Assembly: GCA_964489215.1 (NCBI GenBank)
Contig: CAZAYB010000194.1
Location: forward strand, 1-6,061
Source: CAZAYB01 sp964489215
Lineage (GTDB): Bacteria > Planctomycetota > Phycisphaerae > Sedimentisphaerales > Anaerohalosphaeraceae
DNA length: 6,061 bases
Reading direction: 5' to 3'
The notes under the pieces are model-generated. The model was not told the origin of the DNA, searched no databases, and saw nothing but the letters and a program-made list of their open reading frames with translations. Shown here in pieces: positions 5,700 to 6,061 of this stretch (position 1 is the first letter of the stretch; each line of letters begins with the position of its first letter). The position numbers were made by a program, and so were the translations under genes.

Positions 5700-6061
5700 T
5701 GTAGTCTTTATAGATCGTTTCTTCACGCAGTGTAATGTGTCCAAAAAGTGATTTTGCTCATGATCGTACTCCTTTTTAACCATGAGCACAATTATCAACT
5801 TTTCAATGAACTACGCAAGATGTCCTTGGTCGAGACATTACCCATCAAATACTTAGCTTGACTTTACAGCAGGAGTCTGGTGGTATTTGGATTTGCAATT
5901 TACTGCTGTTACAATCAAATCTGACTTCAGTATTATCCAAGTCATTATTGCCGAAATTGTACTCCATTGATGTATATTTTTGCGGTGTTTTTATATTAAT
6001 TGTATATGGTGATGAGCATTCAAAAGAGAGCCAGTTGAGCGGGTTTTAAACCCTGAAAAAG
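5700..6061. other. AT-rich stretch without a convincing gene
   Basis: These 362 bases follow the rhomboid stop codon. All frames are interrupted often. The longest open stretch (+, 5858-6049) begins at a non-ATG codon, has no ribosome-binding site and gives an unstructured hydrophobic product, so I do not call it. The stretch contains an inverted repeat at 5755-5788 and two very short minus-strand frames: 5723-5761 (12 residues, MSKITFWTHYTA), preceded by AAGGAG seven bases from its ATG, and 5795-5845 (16 residues, MGNVSTKDILRSSLKS). The second weakly resembles the N-terminus of IS21-type transposases. No terminator with a T-run is visible after the rhomboid gene. The stretch may be a plain intergenic spacer or the decayed remains of an insertion. 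Confidence 0.5.
5755..5788. repeat. inverted repeat TGCTCATG/CATGAGCA
   Basis: Perfect 8-base arms at 5755-5762 and 5781-5788 enclose an 18-base loop. Allowing one mismatch and G-U pairs, the stem extends outward to about 5748 and 5795. Each arm reads ATGAGCA outward, so both strands have a potential ATG-AGC start facing away from the centre, and the loop carries AAGGAG on the minus strand (5769-5774 in plus coordinates). There is no T-run after either arm, so a standard intrinsic terminator is unlikely. It could be an operator, a processed 3' end of the rhomboid transcript, or chance. Confidence 0.5.

Noticed and set aside
5948..5972. Promoter-like TTGCCG followed by TATATT on the plus strand
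   Set aside because: The spacing is about 19 bases and the -35 match is poor; such pairs are expected by chance in AT-rich DNA and no gene follows within the window.
5858..6049. Open frame of 63 codons on the plus strand
   Set aside because: It has a non-ATG start, no ribosome-binding site, a low-complexity hydrophobic translation and AT-rich non-coding composition.
6041..6053. Near-palindrome GGGTTT-T-AAACCC
   Set aside because: It leaves no room for a hairpin loop without losing most pairs, and with no gene context an operator role would be a guess.
6020..6061. Thirteen minus-strand codons open to the window edge, ending LKPAQLALF then TGA
   Set aside because: It could be the C-terminus of a convergent gene, but 13 codons are too few to support a call; sequence beyond 6061 is needed.

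Overview
The window holds six complete, same-strand (+) protein genes packed into about the first 5.7 kb, followed by a 362-base AT-rich stretch with no convincing gene. In order: LL-diaminopimelate aminotransferase (dapL); a two-domain protein joining 6-hydroxymethyl-7,8-dihydropterin pyrophosphokinase (FolK) to a deoxynucleoside kinase; pantothenate synthetase (panC); aspartate 1-decarboxylase (panD); prolipoprotein diacylglyceryl transferase (lgt) with an unusual insert and tail; and a rhomboid intramembrane serine protease with a charged C-terminal extension.

Organism: a bacterium of moderate-to-low GC. An Lgt makes it a lipoprotein-producing bacterium and DapL implies the one-step aminotransferase route to meso-diaminopimelate. 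The opening MGIYDRxY of the rhomboid, the weak or missing Shine-Dalgarno sequences before all six genes, and the gene set suggest Planctomycetota, perhaps a Phycisphaerae/Sedimentisphaerales-like lineage. This is an inference from recalled family resemblance. Bacteroidota carry closely similar deoxynucleoside kinases and remain an alternative source lineage for that domain.

Layout: dapL, folK-dnk and panC are translationally coupled (a TAATG stop/start overlap, then ATGA), so they very likely form one transcript. A 95-base gap follows panC. The end of panC and this gap contain a near-consensus housekeeping promoter (TGGACA, 17-base spacer, TATAAT) that would start a second or nested transcript for panD-lgt-rhomboid, with a leader of about 77 bases. 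panD and lgt are 9 bases apart, and lgt and the rhomboid gene 26 bases apart.

How the genes fit: PanD makes beta-alanine from aspartate and PanC joins it to pantoate, the last step to vitamin B5 (panB and panE are not in the window). FolK feeds folate synthesis, and the fused kinase salvages deoxynucleosides. DapL supplies lysine and peptidoglycan precursors. Lgt and the rhomboid are membrane proteins acting on lipoprotein precursors and on membrane-protein substrates. The cluster is mainly core metabolism and envelope housekeeping; I see no defence system, CRISPR array, RNA gene or intact mobile element. The points most worth following are the FolK-kinase fusion, the Lgt with a cytoplasmic AT-hook-like tail and an altered active-site position, the promoter in panC, and the symmetrical structure in the 3' non-coding stretch.
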